A stretch of DNA of 40,347 nt from contig JAIXZA010000072.1 of assembly GCA_027489965.1 (NCBI GenBank), forward strand, positions 1 through 40,347, written 5' to 3'. Origin of the DNA: Verrucomicrobiaceae bacterium (GTDB taxonomy: Bacteria; Verrucomicrobiota; Verrucomicrobiia; Verrucomicrobiales; Verrucomicrobiaceae). The stretch's first letter is position 1; each line of letters begins with the position of its first letter. Positions 16,601 to 23,707 of this stretch are shown here, piece after piece. Position numbers and translations under genes: made by a program. The notes beneath the pieces were generated by a model. The model was not told the DNA's origin and did no database searches. It was given only the letters and a program-made list of their open reading frames with translations.

Positions 16601-17630
16601 CGTAAGCGTCGAAAACGGCCTCTTTGTACAGGCTGAGCGGTGCAATCTTCTGATATTCCGCGAGGAACGCGCCAAGATGCTCCTGAATGGCGGTGACAAT
16701 GAGATGCGTCTTCTTGGTCGTCTGCCACTGCCCATCAATAGCAGGCTGCACAACGGCGAGGAACTCACTGAGTTGTAGCTGGCTTTGCTTCGCAGCAGCG
16801 GCGTTCTCCACGAGCACATCAATCTTCTTCTCGATCTCCGGGATGCGCTTCGTCTTCCCGCCGATGTCATAGACGCAGCGCTGGATGGCGGAGAGAACCG
16901 TTTTTTGATAAGCGATCCAAGCGCGCTTCTGATCAGGCGATTTGAGTGCCTCGGTGAAGCAGGCAGGAAACACGGCGGCGAGGCTGGCGGTGACGTGCTT
17001 TTGGAGGTCGGCGTGGTCGAACTGCTGGCGTTCGTCCTGATTCATGATGGCGTCTAAAACGGGCTGGAGCGTCTGCTGGTAAAAAGCAGCCCATGCTGTG
17101 GTGGTGTGCTCTTCGGCGGTAAGCTTGTCGTCGGTGAGGCGGGTGAATGCATCGCTGTCGCCACGCGGAAGGATGGCGTCGAGCAGGGAGGAGTCCTTGT
17201 TTTTCTCCGCCGCCTTCAGCACGGCTGCGATATGGTCGCGCCAGCGAAGGATGAGGCGCTTGAGCAGTTCTTTGCGCTGGCTACTCAAGACGGAGAAGGG
17301 GCTGGTCTTGAGCAGGGCGACGGAGAGAGGACCGGGTTTCTTTTCCCACTCCAGCGCCGCGACCAAGGCATGGGCGGCGGCACGGCGGAGGTCATGATTG
17401 AAGCCGGAGGGCACGTCCTCGAACATGGGCTGCAACTTCCCGGCAAAGAGATTTCCGAGCACGCCGCTAAAGGCCTTGTCCAACTCCCAGCCGCTCTCAT
17501 CGTCTCCATCAAACATCTCGCCGATGAAACCGCCGCAGGTGGACCCGAGGCAGGCAAACACAGGGCCGCCGAAGAAAGCGCCAGCCCCGAGACCGATGAG
17601 CTTGGTAAGAGTTTTGGGAGTGAGCTTCAT
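13620..17630 (-). CDS. NLR-like STAND NTPase: N-terminal glycine zipper, NACHT, C-terminal LRR array
   Basis: The 1336-residue protein has the order of animal NLR immune receptors. Residues 13-37 form a glycine zipper (glycines at 13, 17, 21, 29, 33, 37). A helical region of unknown type runs to about 400. The NACHT core follows: Walker A GDPGMGKST at 420-428 with K426, Walker B LFLIDGLDE with D529 and E533, and the sensor segment RFLVTSR. A helical winged/HD-like region reaches about 985, and twelve 23-residue LRRs cover 1042-1317. Bacterial NACHT proteins include proven anti-phage factors; a role as a phage sensor here is inferred. It heads a minus-strand block with nuclease-like and nucleotidyltransferase genes. 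The region is visibly more G/C-rich than its flanks. The N-terminus begins 320 bp from a palindromic repeat array. Confidence 0.93.
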   Translation of the reverse strand: MKLTPKTLTKLIGLGAGAFFGGPVFACLGSTCGGFIGEMFDGDDESGWELDKAFSGVLGNLFAGKLQPMFEDVPSGFNHDLRRAAAHALVAALEWEKKPGPLSVALLKTSPFSVLSSQRKELLKRLILRWRDHIAAVLKAAEKNKDSSLLDAILPRGDSDAFTRLTDDKLTAEEHTTTAWAAFYQQTLQPVLDAIMNQDERQQFDHADLQKHVTASLAAVFPACFTEALKSPDQKRAWIAYQKTVLSAIQRCVYDIGGKTKRIPEIEKKIDVLVENAAAAKQSQLQLSEFLAVVQPAIDGQWQTTKKTHLIVTAIQEHLGAFLAEYQKIAPLSLYKEAVFDAYAHYVEVGLPKTGGTSFGQRRALIGDIFVDPCSAAARVTPAQLDDDIESKRQLPGAALLPVIQDLFTSGSHRRLVLLGDPGMGKSTLVRWLTVSPLLTGTRKKLTSVFPTSLPACLKSAIPLPFVIRDLVLHMPDDAAQWDWDALVSAFREFRATDSAVRPLLSAYSGNEPAFESLLADPDALFLIDGLDEIGDSRKRTAMSAAIREGFKRLPHARFLVTSRIIGYDDAPVDWMVTRRDEGSAIVTKAGRDAMVKMLVDKSVPQEEAETIDPRVASSHTTEIRVATRLFLTPFNNQQQEKYALRWFTVRVGEKLGQDRATALLNEARRKKSIRVISRVPNLLCMMALLKTHDVPLPDGRAELYADISTAYLKTIHEARHLNDPHHGHHLPCTQQEAEKWLSIIAMRLRVQSAEVSNNKASRFDIDKPSDSSDEILATQAQMLGWLEPMLAEDRCEETAETLLHDFLRYITQRAAFLLERGEGQYGFAHLSFLEYYAARWMADEVDRLLKHRQPEAWQQPELILSDSSFEQLSRQPAWHEPLHFLAEIITSHHRADTLSLLAWTFPWFPWKDLGTTMPAPSDTAPDLHAASLLVALTLDKKVSLTLLQRTAIWSWLWKRWLAEMPEDVLSKAHPWHLAPTMLDVSDFQAHATAALTALLPGRKSLLLDNCSALTALEFIQAAADLKQLCLMNCTGLKAKALTALQGLGSLQKLALYGCTDVSDLTSLQDLGSLQTLSLHGCTGVSDLAGLRGLGNLRKLHLNGCMGVSDLAAIQNLGSLRTLDLTRCTGVSDLTALQSLGSLQMLDLTRCTGVSDLSALQDLGSLQTLSLTGCTGVSDLAGLKGLGSLQSLNLNRCTGVSDLTALKGLGSLQTLSLNGCTNVNDLTALQDLGNLQTLSLTGCTGVSDLAGLQGLGSLRELDLSGCSGVSDLSALQDLGNLQTLSLTGCTGVSALAGLQGLGSLQSLDLNGCTGLKDMERQIAELQKELPECEIHS
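13680..14507 (-). repeat. Tandem 69-bp repeats encoding twelve leucine-rich repeats
   Basis: Twelve units of exactly 69 bp (23 codons) lie end to end. The unit pattern is LxxLxxLGxLxxLxLxGCxG followed by VSD. Units are nearly identical in the convex part and vary mainly within the strand motif L-x-x-L-x-L-x-x-C. Units 9-10 and 11-12 look like a copied pair (46 residues). Two degenerate repeats precede the array (CSALTALEFIQ, MNCTGLKAKALTAL). Such DNA can expand or contract by recombination, so copy number may differ between strains. Confidence 0.95.
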
Positions 17631-17883
17631 AGGGAAGAGAGGGTGCCGGATTCTGCCGTGCCGGGCCAGCGATGCAATGCGGGTGATGGGATTTGTTGCG
17701 GCAGCGGGCAGAGTAGTCTCTCGTGAGGCGGGTGGTGAGGGTGTTCGGGGTGAAAGGTGTCAGGTGATTCATTTTGCGGAATTCCAGTTTTGAATTTGTT
17801 CCGGAGCCAAGCCAAGTCCGCTATCAGTCCAGCAACGCTATCTTTGAACGATGAATAGCCACTGGCCTAGATTTGGCATGACT

Positions 17884-17900
17884 AAGTGTCCGTCCCTTTG
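17884..17900 (+). repeat. 17-bp dispersed repeat, copy 2
   Basis: This is an exact second copy of AAGTGTCCGTCCCTTTG (first copy at 12691-12707), in the same orientation. It lies 50 bp from the 41-bp palindromic array. The two copies are 5.2 kb apart and bracket the nucleotidyltransferase and NACHT-LRR genes. Confidence 0.7.
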
Positions 17901-17949
17901 CTTCTTTCCCTGGGTGAATCGGCCGAAAAGCGCTTTTTTGACCCTGTGC

Positions 17950-18208
17950 GGTTCCGCGCAGAGGTAAACGACGCTCGTTTGGGGCTGAGGAGTACCGCGC
18001 AGGGGTAAACGATGCTCGTTTGAGGCAGAGAAGTACCGCGCAGGGGTAAACGACACTCGTTTGAGGCTGAGAAGTACCGCGCAGAGGTAAACGACGCTCG
18101 TTTGAGGCTGAGGAGTACCGCGCAGAGGTAAACGACGCTCGTTTGAGGCTGAGGAGTACCGCGCAGGGGTAAACGACGCTCGTTTGAGGCTGAGGAGTAC
18201 CGCGCAGG
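17950..18208. repeat. Tandem array of 41-bp repeats with a palindromic core (6.3 copies)
   Basis: Units start at 17950, 17991, 18032, 18073, 18114 and 18155, with a partial seventh from 18196. Each full unit contains AAACGA, 3 bases, TCGTTT, a perfect 6-bp inverted repeat. Differences in the core fall in the 3-base centre (CGC, TGC or CAC), while the arms are unchanged. The rest of the unit includes GTACCGCGCAG and GAGGCTGAGG. The array could be a set of operator sites, iteron-like sites or a satellite; there are no spacers, so it is not CRISPR. Confidence 0.9.
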
Positions 18209-18344
18209 CCGTGGTTGGGGCATCACAGCCACCCTGCTCAAGAGTTTTTGTGGCGGCATCAAAGTCACTGACATTGAGGCGATCCTGAACGATGCAGTCC
18301 TTTGCCATCAGCCGTCAGTAAACTGATATACAAGGTAAAATAGG

Positions 18345-18614
18345 CTAGGAATCGTCGGATGCGTCTTCCCATTCCTCTGGGGCAAAAGCGGGGTCATCTA
18401 AAGTGCAGCCAGGAGCAAGACTGAATCCTGCGCCAGTCCCCATCCAGTCAGACAGAGTGCCGGTGCTGCTTTTGGGCTGTGCCGCAGGGCAGACAAAAGC
18501 GATGACCTTGCCATCGCGCATGAGTTCCACAACGGTGGTGCCATTCTCGATGGAGGAGATTTCATCGAAGCAGTGGGCTACGAAATCAGCGATGTTAAGT
18601 TGGCGTGTGCTCAT
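18345..18614 (-). CDS. Phd/YefM-like antitoxin, orphan
   Basis: The 89-residue protein has the Phd-type fold pattern: a beta-helix start with NIADFVAHCFDEISSIENGTTVVELMRDGKVIAFVCP, matching the usual GxxVxLxRxGKPVAxxxP, and a C-terminal acidic tail (DDPAFAPEEWED) that in related antitoxins wraps a PIN or RelE-type toxin. No toxin gene follows it within 700 bp on the same strand, so it is orphan or its toxin has been lost. The ATG at 18614 is preferred; the longer frame to 18728 begins with non-coding-like sequence. Confidence 0.78.
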   Translation of the reverse strand: MSTRQLNIADFVAHCFDEISSIENGTTVVELMRDGKVIAFVCPAAQPKSSTGTLSDWMGTGAGFSLAPGCTLDDPAFAPEEWEDASDDS

Positions 18615-18785
18615 GCCATTCACCGTATGGGATTTTAGGGAGACCGTCAACGCCCAGCGAAGGACTCTGACAGGGTGGACCTGAGGTCGGAGTGCTCGAC
18701 GACTGAGGCTTGGGCAAACATGCTCCATATATGAGGCTGGGCTTAGAGCTTCGCATCCTCAATAACAGACCAGATGCCAACCTAG

Positions 18786-18860
18786 TTAGTCGCGAGCTTC
18801 AAAAACCGCCTGTGGACGAAGGGTGGCGCTTTCAAGACAGACATTCAAAGCCTCAAGCAT
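18786..18860 (-). pseudogene. Remnant of the 5' end of an ABC transporter gene
   Basis: An ATG 8 bp after the DUF1501 stop codon opens a 24-codon frame starting M-L-E-A-L-N-V-C-L-E, the same ten codons (with one amino-acid change) that start the ABC transporter at 11805. After that it departs, reads SATLRPQAVFEARD and stops. It looks like the broken end of a second, divergent ABC transporter gene that once directly followed DUF1501. Confidence 0.65.
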
Positions 18861-18877
18861 GATCTACCCTAGGCCAG
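18830..18877 (-). repeat. Right copy of a 48-bp imperfect direct repeat flanking the accessory block
   Basis: This copy contains the last codons of the DUF1501 gene (CTG GCC TAG), an 8-bp spacer, and the ten-codon start of the ABC-like remnant. It matches 11775-11822 at 40 of 48 positions. Between the two copies lie 7.0 kb holding only minus-strand accessory genes. Confidence 0.85.
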
Positions 18878-20317
18878 CAATTCTGTGATCACGCGTGCTT
18901 TGGGATTGTCCACGAGGACTTGCTCGGTGCCGTTGCGTTTGAAGGAGAGCTTCTTGGTCTCCAGACCGAAGAGGTGCAGGAGTGTGGCGTGGTAGTCGAA
19001 GTGATTGACGACTTTTTCGACGGCATGATGGCCAAACTCATCGGTGGCTCCATGCGCGTAACCACCTTTGAATCCACCGCCTGCCACCCACATGCTGAAG
19101 CCGTAGGTATTGTGGTCACGCCCCACGGCGGCTCGGCCCTTGGTTCCGGCGCGATTTTGAATCACTGGCAGTCGGCCCATCTCGCCACCCCAGTGAACGA
19201 CGGTCGTGTCGAGAAGCCCGCGTTGCTTCAGATCCAGCACTAAGGCCGCAGCAGGTTGATCGACTTGCAGGCAGGCGGAGGGAAGTCCAGTGAGAATGCT
19301 GCTATGATGATCCCAGGTTTGATTGCCTGTGAAGACGCTGACAAAGCGCACCCCGCGCTCGACAAGCCGACGGGCAATGAGGCAACGCTTGCCAAACTCC
19401 TCGGTGGCGGGTTTGTCGATGCCGTACATTTTGAGGGTGGCGGCGGATTCTTGGCTGATATCGAGCGCTTCTTTCGCTGAGATTTGCATCCTGGCGGCCA
19501 GTTCAAAACTCTGGATGCGTGCTTCGAGATCTGACTCCCCTGGGCGCTGTTCGGCGTGTTCAGCATTGAGGCGCTGCACAAAGCGAAGGTATTTTTCCTG
19601 CGCATCTCCCTTCAGCGACATGGGCGGATCGAGATTCAAGATGCGTGGCTCTTTGGGGCGGATGACGGTGCCCTGATACACGGAAGGCAGCCAGCCATTG
19701 CTGAAATTATCCACACCGAGCACGGGAAGCCCGCGTGGGTCCGTGAGGGCGACATAAGCAGGCAGATTCTGGTTCTCAGATCCTAGGCCATACGTGAGCC
19801 AACTGCCGAGTGTGGGGCGGCCACCGGTGATGGAGCCATTCAGAAGTGCGTAGATGGATTGACCGTGATTGTTCACCCCTGTATGCATGGAGTGGATCAT
19901 CGTCATCTCATCGGCAATGCTGCCCATGTGTGGCACCAGATCACTGAAGTTAAGCCCACTTTGGCCGTATTGGCGGAACTTCCATTGCGGTCCCATGACC
20001 TCGCGGCTGGCACCTGCGGCGTCGTCATATTTGATCTCACCTGGGAAATTTTTGCCATCCAGCTTCACGAGCTCTGGCTTCGGCTCAAAGAGGTCGATGT
20101 GACTCGGACCGCCTTGCATGAACAGGGAGATCATCGCTTTAGCCTGACCAAACCCATGCGCGGGTTTTGGCTTGAGATCATAGTGGCCTGTGAGTCCTGC
20201 CAAAGCCGGATTGGCCAGCAGTCCCTCCTCACGCAACAGGGTCGCTAAGGCCACCGTGCCCATGCCGTAAGCACCGGAGAGAAACTGACGCCGAGATAAG
20301 GGTGACTCAATCGACAT
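18869..20317 (-). CDS. DUF1501 domain protein, Tat-exported
   Basis: The 482-residue protein is a DUF1501 (sulfatase-like fold) member, typical of Planctomycetes and Verrucomicrobia. It begins with a twin-arginine signal (SRRQFLSGAYGMGTVALATLL). Family features include FMQGGPSHIDLFEPKPEL, MTMIHSMHTGVNNHGQSIY, NQTWDHHSS, VVHWGGEMGRLP and GRDHNTYGFSMWVAGGGFKGG. The biochemical role is not established; with PSD1-type partners it is thought to act in the periplasm, perhaps on complex polysaccharides or sulfated substrates. The start at 20317 overlaps the end of the upstream gene by 11 bp; ATG codons at 20326 and 20335 are alternatives. Its stop lies within the 48-bp repeat. Confidence 0.93.
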   Translation of the reverse strand: MSIESPLSRRQFLSGAYGMGTVALATLLREEGLLANPALAGLTGHYDLKPKPAHGFGQAKAMISLFMQGGPSHIDLFEPKPELVKLDGKNFPGEIKYDDAAGASREVMGPQWKFRQYGQSGLNFSDLVPHMGSIADEMTMIHSMHTGVNNHGQSIYALLNGSITGGRPTLGSWLTYGLGSENQNLPAYVALTDPRGLPVLGVDNFSNGWLPSVYQGTVIRPKEPRILNLDPPMSLKGDAQEKYLRFVQRLNAEHAEQRPGESDLEARIQSFELAARMQISAKEALDISQESAATLKMYGIDKPATEEFGKRCLIARRLVERGVRFVSVFTGNQTWDHHSSILTGLPSACLQVDQPAAALVLDLKQRGLLDTTVVHWGGEMGRLPVIQNRAGTKGRAAVGRDHNTYGFSMWVAGGGFKGGYAHGATDEFGHHAVEKVVNHFDYHATLLHLFGLETKKLSFKRNGTEQVLVDNPKARVITELLA

Positions 20318-22961
20318 AAAGGAATTCATTGGCACTCATCAGGGCATGGCAGAGAGCTGCAAGACCGAGAAGGTCTGGAGCCGCATCGGACTTCTCCGCT
20401 GGCGCATTGACGTGCTCTAGTTTGGTGGGATGGGCTTTGTAATGGACCACTTGAGCTTGGACAAACTCGACCGCGGCATCGAGATCTGCCAGACTAGGAC
20501 TCCGTGCATAACACAAGCGCCAGGCGAGTTTGACCTGCTCTTCTAAATCGGTCCCAGCCTCACGCATCACACGCTGGGCCAGATCCTGCGCGTGCTCGCG
20601 CATGTAGAGATTATTCATGAGCAGCAGACTCTGTGGGCTGACCGTGGTGACGGGGCGTGCGGCGCAATTGGCCTCCGTCATGGCAGGCGCATCAAAAGCA
20701 GCAAAGACCTCCAGGGGCATGCTGCGCCGGGCCTGAATGTAGATGCTGCGTCGGTAGTCCAAGCCATGCATTGGTGCCAGCTTCCCTGTCTGCCGACCGG
20801 CGGTGTCCCGCGTATCGATGCCGATGATGATCTGGCCCTGTTCATTGTAAGTGACAGGCACCGGTTCCCCACCGATTTTCTGCATCAGTCGTCCCGAGAC
20901 CGCTAACAAGGAGTCTCGCAAAGTCTCAGCTTCCAGCCTAACCACGTTCATGCGGCTCAGCAGGCGGTTGTCAGGGTCGATCCGCTCACGTTCTGATTCA
21001 CGTCGAGAAGATTGCTGGTAGGTCTGTGAGGTCATCATCAGACGGTGCAGCTGCTTCATGCTCCAGCCACTCTCCATGAACTCTGCAGCCAGCCAGTCGA
21101 GTAGCTCAGGATGGCTGGGTCGCTCTCCGAGTTGACCAAAATCTCCAGGTGAATTCACCAGCCCTTTGCCGAAGTGTCGCATCCACACCTGATTCGCCAG
21201 CACCCTTGCCAAAAGCGGATGTTTGCCATCTGTCAGTGATTTAGCAAAGGCCAGCCTGCGTCCCGTGGTCGGCAGTGCGGATGATTTTTCCGGCACCTCT
21301 ACCTGACGCAGTCCGGCAAGAATCGTCAGATCGCCGGGCTTAACGGCCTGCTTGGGCTGCTCAATATCACCCCGATGAAACAGGAAGGTGGCCGGAATAG
21401 CCTCTGGTTTTTTCGGCTGTTCATCAAAAGCGTGCAGGAACTCTTCTCGCGGTTTTTTAGCCCGCACGGACGCTGCTTCTTCGGTCATCTTCTTGAGCGT
21501 GTCAGCGTGTTTGGTTTTGTAGGTGCTGTCGTAGAGATACAGCGAACCCGCAGAGAGTTGATTCACTTTGGGGTTGGCCTTCAAGAGCGTCACTTGCTCA
21601 GGCTTTCGATCCTTTGCCACGGTTCGGTAGGCTTTTCGCAGAGCCTCGCGATCTTTTTCATCCACCTTAGCCAGCTCCTTCTCCAGTACTTCGGTGATGA
21701 ATTCTTCCTGCTTGGCAAAACGTGCCGTATCGAGCTTCTTTGCTTCCGCTTCGATCACCGCGCCTTTGGCACGGTCAGCATCGGTCAGTAGAGAAACCAG
21801 TCTGCCTGCCGGTGTGCGCCAGCTTTTGGTATCAAATCCAGGCTCAAAGACAGCTCGCAGCCGGTAGTAGTCTTCCTGGGTGATCGGATCATAGCGATGA
21901 TCGTGGCACTGAGCGCAGCCTATGGTCATGCCATAAAAGGCTGTGCTGATGATTTTGATCGTGTCCGCAATCGTTGAGTTCTGGGCGATCTTGTCATTCA
22001 TCGCCCCTGTGCCATCGGCTGCCATGCGCAGGAAGCCTGTGGCGGTGATTTTTTCGATCGCGTCTGCCGATAAGTTCTTGTGTGGCTGCGGCACCATTTC
22101 ATCGCCTGCCAGCTGCTCACGAATGAAGGCATCAAACGGCTTGTCGCTGTTCCAAGCTTTGATCACGTAGTCTCGATACTTGTAAGCATACTTGCGTTCC
22201 AGATCCTTGTCCGTGTAGCCATCGCTGTCCGCGTAGCCGGCGATGTCTAGCCAATGTCGGCCCCAGCGCTCGCCGTAGGCAGGAGAGGCGAGCAACCGCT
22301 CAATGAGGTTTTGCATCGCTGAATGACCATCTCGCAGATAAGCAGCCTCGAAGGCCTCCACTTCGGCTGGAGTCGGCGGTAGCCCCGTGAGATCAAACGT
22401 GGCGCGTCGAATTAGCGTCACTGGATCGGCGACTGGTGAAAAGGACAAAGCTTTTTCTTCCTGCTTGGCAGCCACAAAAGCATCGATCGGATGGTTGAAC
22501 CGAGCGCTACCTTTCACGGTTGGTTTGACCGGCTTTTGGATCGACTGAAAAGCCCACCATGCCCTTTCCTCATCGGTGAAGGCGTGTTCTGCTCCTAGTT
22601 TCTCGGGCTCCGGCCGAGCTGTCTTGGCACCTTGGGCGATCCAGCGCTCGATTGTTTCGATCTGAGAGGCCTTTAGCTTTGCCTTTCCCTTGGGCATTTC
22701 GCCCTCCCGCACCAGTTTGAGCAAATGGCTTTCCAAGGCGTTCCCCGGCACTACTGCGGCTCCAGACTTGCCTCCATTCAGGATGGAACGTGCCAAGCGC
22801 ACATCCAGCCCACCCTTGAGTTCTCCATCTTCGCCATGGCAGTGAAAGCACTGCGCTTTCAAAATCGGCCGCACGTCCTTTTCAAAAGTGATCAGCGTCT
22901 CCGCGCCGAGAGAAGCGGAGGCTGCGGTGAGACCGAAAAATAGAACAAGTAGGCGTAGCAT
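20307..22961 (-). CDS. PSD1-type protein: cytochrome c motif, DUF1549 and DUF1553
   Basis: The 884-residue exported protein starts with a signal peptide (MLRLLVLFFGLTAASASLGA). A planctomycete cytochrome C domain follows, with the heme-attachment motif CFHCH near residue 38 and MPKGKAKL containing a possible axial methionine. DUF1549 begins near PIDAFVAAKQEEK and includes RRATFDLTGLPPTPAEVEAF, WGRHWLDIAGYADSDGY and a second CAQCHDH. DUF1553 covers the C-terminal part (ANQVWMRHFGKGLVNSPGDFG, HPELLDWLAAEF, MTSQTYQQSS). It overlaps and is probably translationally coupled to the DUF1501 gene, the usual pair in this phylum. Confidence 0.95.
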   Translation of the reverse strand: MLRLLVLFFGLTAASASLGAETLITFEKDVRPILKAQCFHCHGEDGELKGGLDVRLARSILNGGKSGAAVVPGNALESHLLKLVREGEMPKGKAKLKASQIETIERWIAQGAKTARPEPEKLGAEHAFTDEERAWWAFQSIQKPVKPTVKGSARFNHPIDAFVAAKQEEKALSFSPVADPVTLIRRATFDLTGLPPTPAEVEAFEAAYLRDGHSAMQNLIERLLASPAYGERWGRHWLDIAGYADSDGYTDKDLERKYAYKYRDYVIKAWNSDKPFDAFIREQLAGDEMVPQPHKNLSADAIEKITATGFLRMAADGTGAMNDKIAQNSTIADTIKIISTAFYGMTIGCAQCHDHRYDPITQEDYYRLRAVFEPGFDTKSWRTPAGRLVSLLTDADRAKGAVIEAEAKKLDTARFAKQEEFITEVLEKELAKVDEKDREALRKAYRTVAKDRKPEQVTLLKANPKVNQLSAGSLYLYDSTYKTKHADTLKKMTEEAASVRAKKPREEFLHAFDEQPKKPEAIPATFLFHRGDIEQPKQAVKPGDLTILAGLRQVEVPEKSSALPTTGRRLAFAKSLTDGKHPLLARVLANQVWMRHFGKGLVNSPGDFGQLGERPSHPELLDWLAAEFMESGWSMKQLHRLMMTSQTYQQSSRRESERERIDPDNRLLSRMNVVRLEAETLRDSLLAVSGRLMQKIGGEPVPVTYNEQGQIIIGIDTRDTAGRQTGKLAPMHGLDYRRSIYIQARRSMPLEVFAAFDAPAMTEANCAARPVTTVSPQSLLLMNNLYMREHAQDLAQRVMREAGTDLEEQVKLAWRLCYARSPSLADLDAAVEFVQAQVVHYKAHPTKLEHVNAPAEKSDAAPDLLGLAALCHALMSANEFLYVD

Positions 22962-23027
22962 GGAGGACCAGCAAACCTACGGAGAATCATCTCCCTTCTT
23001 TCTCTTCATGCTCAGCTGGTTGCAGCC

Positions 23028-23627
23028 TCAGGGCAGCTCCTTCAGCTGGATATGGCGATATTCCATCACGGCACGGTCGCCTTCTAGGCCAATGGGGCCT
23101 GTTGCGGGCAATGCCAGCGCGGCTTCCAGCACCTCCCCATTGCAGATGCAGTGGGCCACACCATCTTTCACGGTGACTTCGATGAGATTCCAGTCTTGAG
23201 CTTTGTATTGTTTCAAGTCTTTGTAAGGTCCAGCCACCAGGTAATCGCGGCATTGCAGCTGCGGTTTGCGCACAAAGATGCCGCTGTCAGCATTGATACT
23301 GGCGCGGAATTCCAACTTCAGAATGAAGTTTTTCGGAAACTCCTCCACGGTATAAATTTGGCCCGTGAGTTTGTCCATTTCCGTCGGGAAGGTCACCGTG
23401 AAGATGCCATCCTTGGCTGAATAATGCGCATCGCTAGAGACGGTCTTGCCATCAAACTTTTCCAGGATCTCCCCGGCCTTGGTTTCCTCTTTCTTCGTCT
23501 TCGCCCGGAAGCACCAGCCCGTGAGGTCCATGCCATTGAAGAGACTTTTGAACCCCGCCTCCGGCTGCCAGTCCTCCGCGTGGATGCTACTAATGAATAG
23601 AAGAGAAGCGAGAGCGATGTATTTCAT
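23028..23627 (-). CDS. Secreted DUF1080 (3-keto-disaccharide hydrolase family) protein
   Basis: The 199-residue protein has a signal peptide (MKYIALASLLFISSIHA) and one DUF1080 domain of concanavalin-like beta-sandwich fold. Family features are FKSLFNGMDLTGW, FILKLEFRASINADSGIFVR and a C-terminal GPIGLEGDRAVMEYRHIQLKEL. Family members hydrolyse 3-keto-sugars or bind glycans. The ATG at 23627 gives a clean signal peptide; a TTG at 23645 is the only longer choice. It precedes the PSD1 gene by 66 bp on the same strand, suggesting one operon for export-side carbohydrate or sulfate-ester use. Confidence 0.93.
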   Translation of the reverse strand: MKYIALASLLFISSIHAEDWQPEAGFKSLFNGMDLTGWCFRAKTKKEETKAGEILEKFDGKTVSSDAHYSAKDGIFTVTFPTEMDKLTGQIYTVEEFPKNFILKLEFRASINADSGIFVRKPQLQCRDYLVAGPYKDLKQYKAQDWNLIEVTVKDGVAHCICNGEVLEAALALPATGPIGLEGDRAVMEYRHIQLKELP

Positions 23628-23707
23628 GGTTGGAGAGAGGATCAAGCAACCTAGAACGTTACCATCGCCAGCATTCGTTCATCGTAAATGGGCCAAGCAG
23701 CAGTGAT

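Larger units (their letters stand above)
17631..18344. other. Gene-free stretch upstream of the NACHT-LRR gene
   Basis: No real gene is seen. A 17-bp dispersed repeat lies at 17884 and an array of 41-bp repeats at 17950-18208. ORFs that cross the array are artefacts: the 41-bp period shifts frame at each unit, and the translated products are only repeat translations. The NACHT-LRR promoter must lie in or near this region, within 17631-17949. Confidence 0.6.

Noticed and set aside
17950..18208. CRISPR array
   Set aside because: Repeats are directly joined with a constant 41-bp period and no unique spacers; no cas genes are nearby.
17838..18308. A repeat-rich protein of 156 residues on the minus strand
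   Set aside because: It is the translation of the 41-bp array, which shifts frame every unit; two frames are open by the same cause, and there is no domain or proper start.
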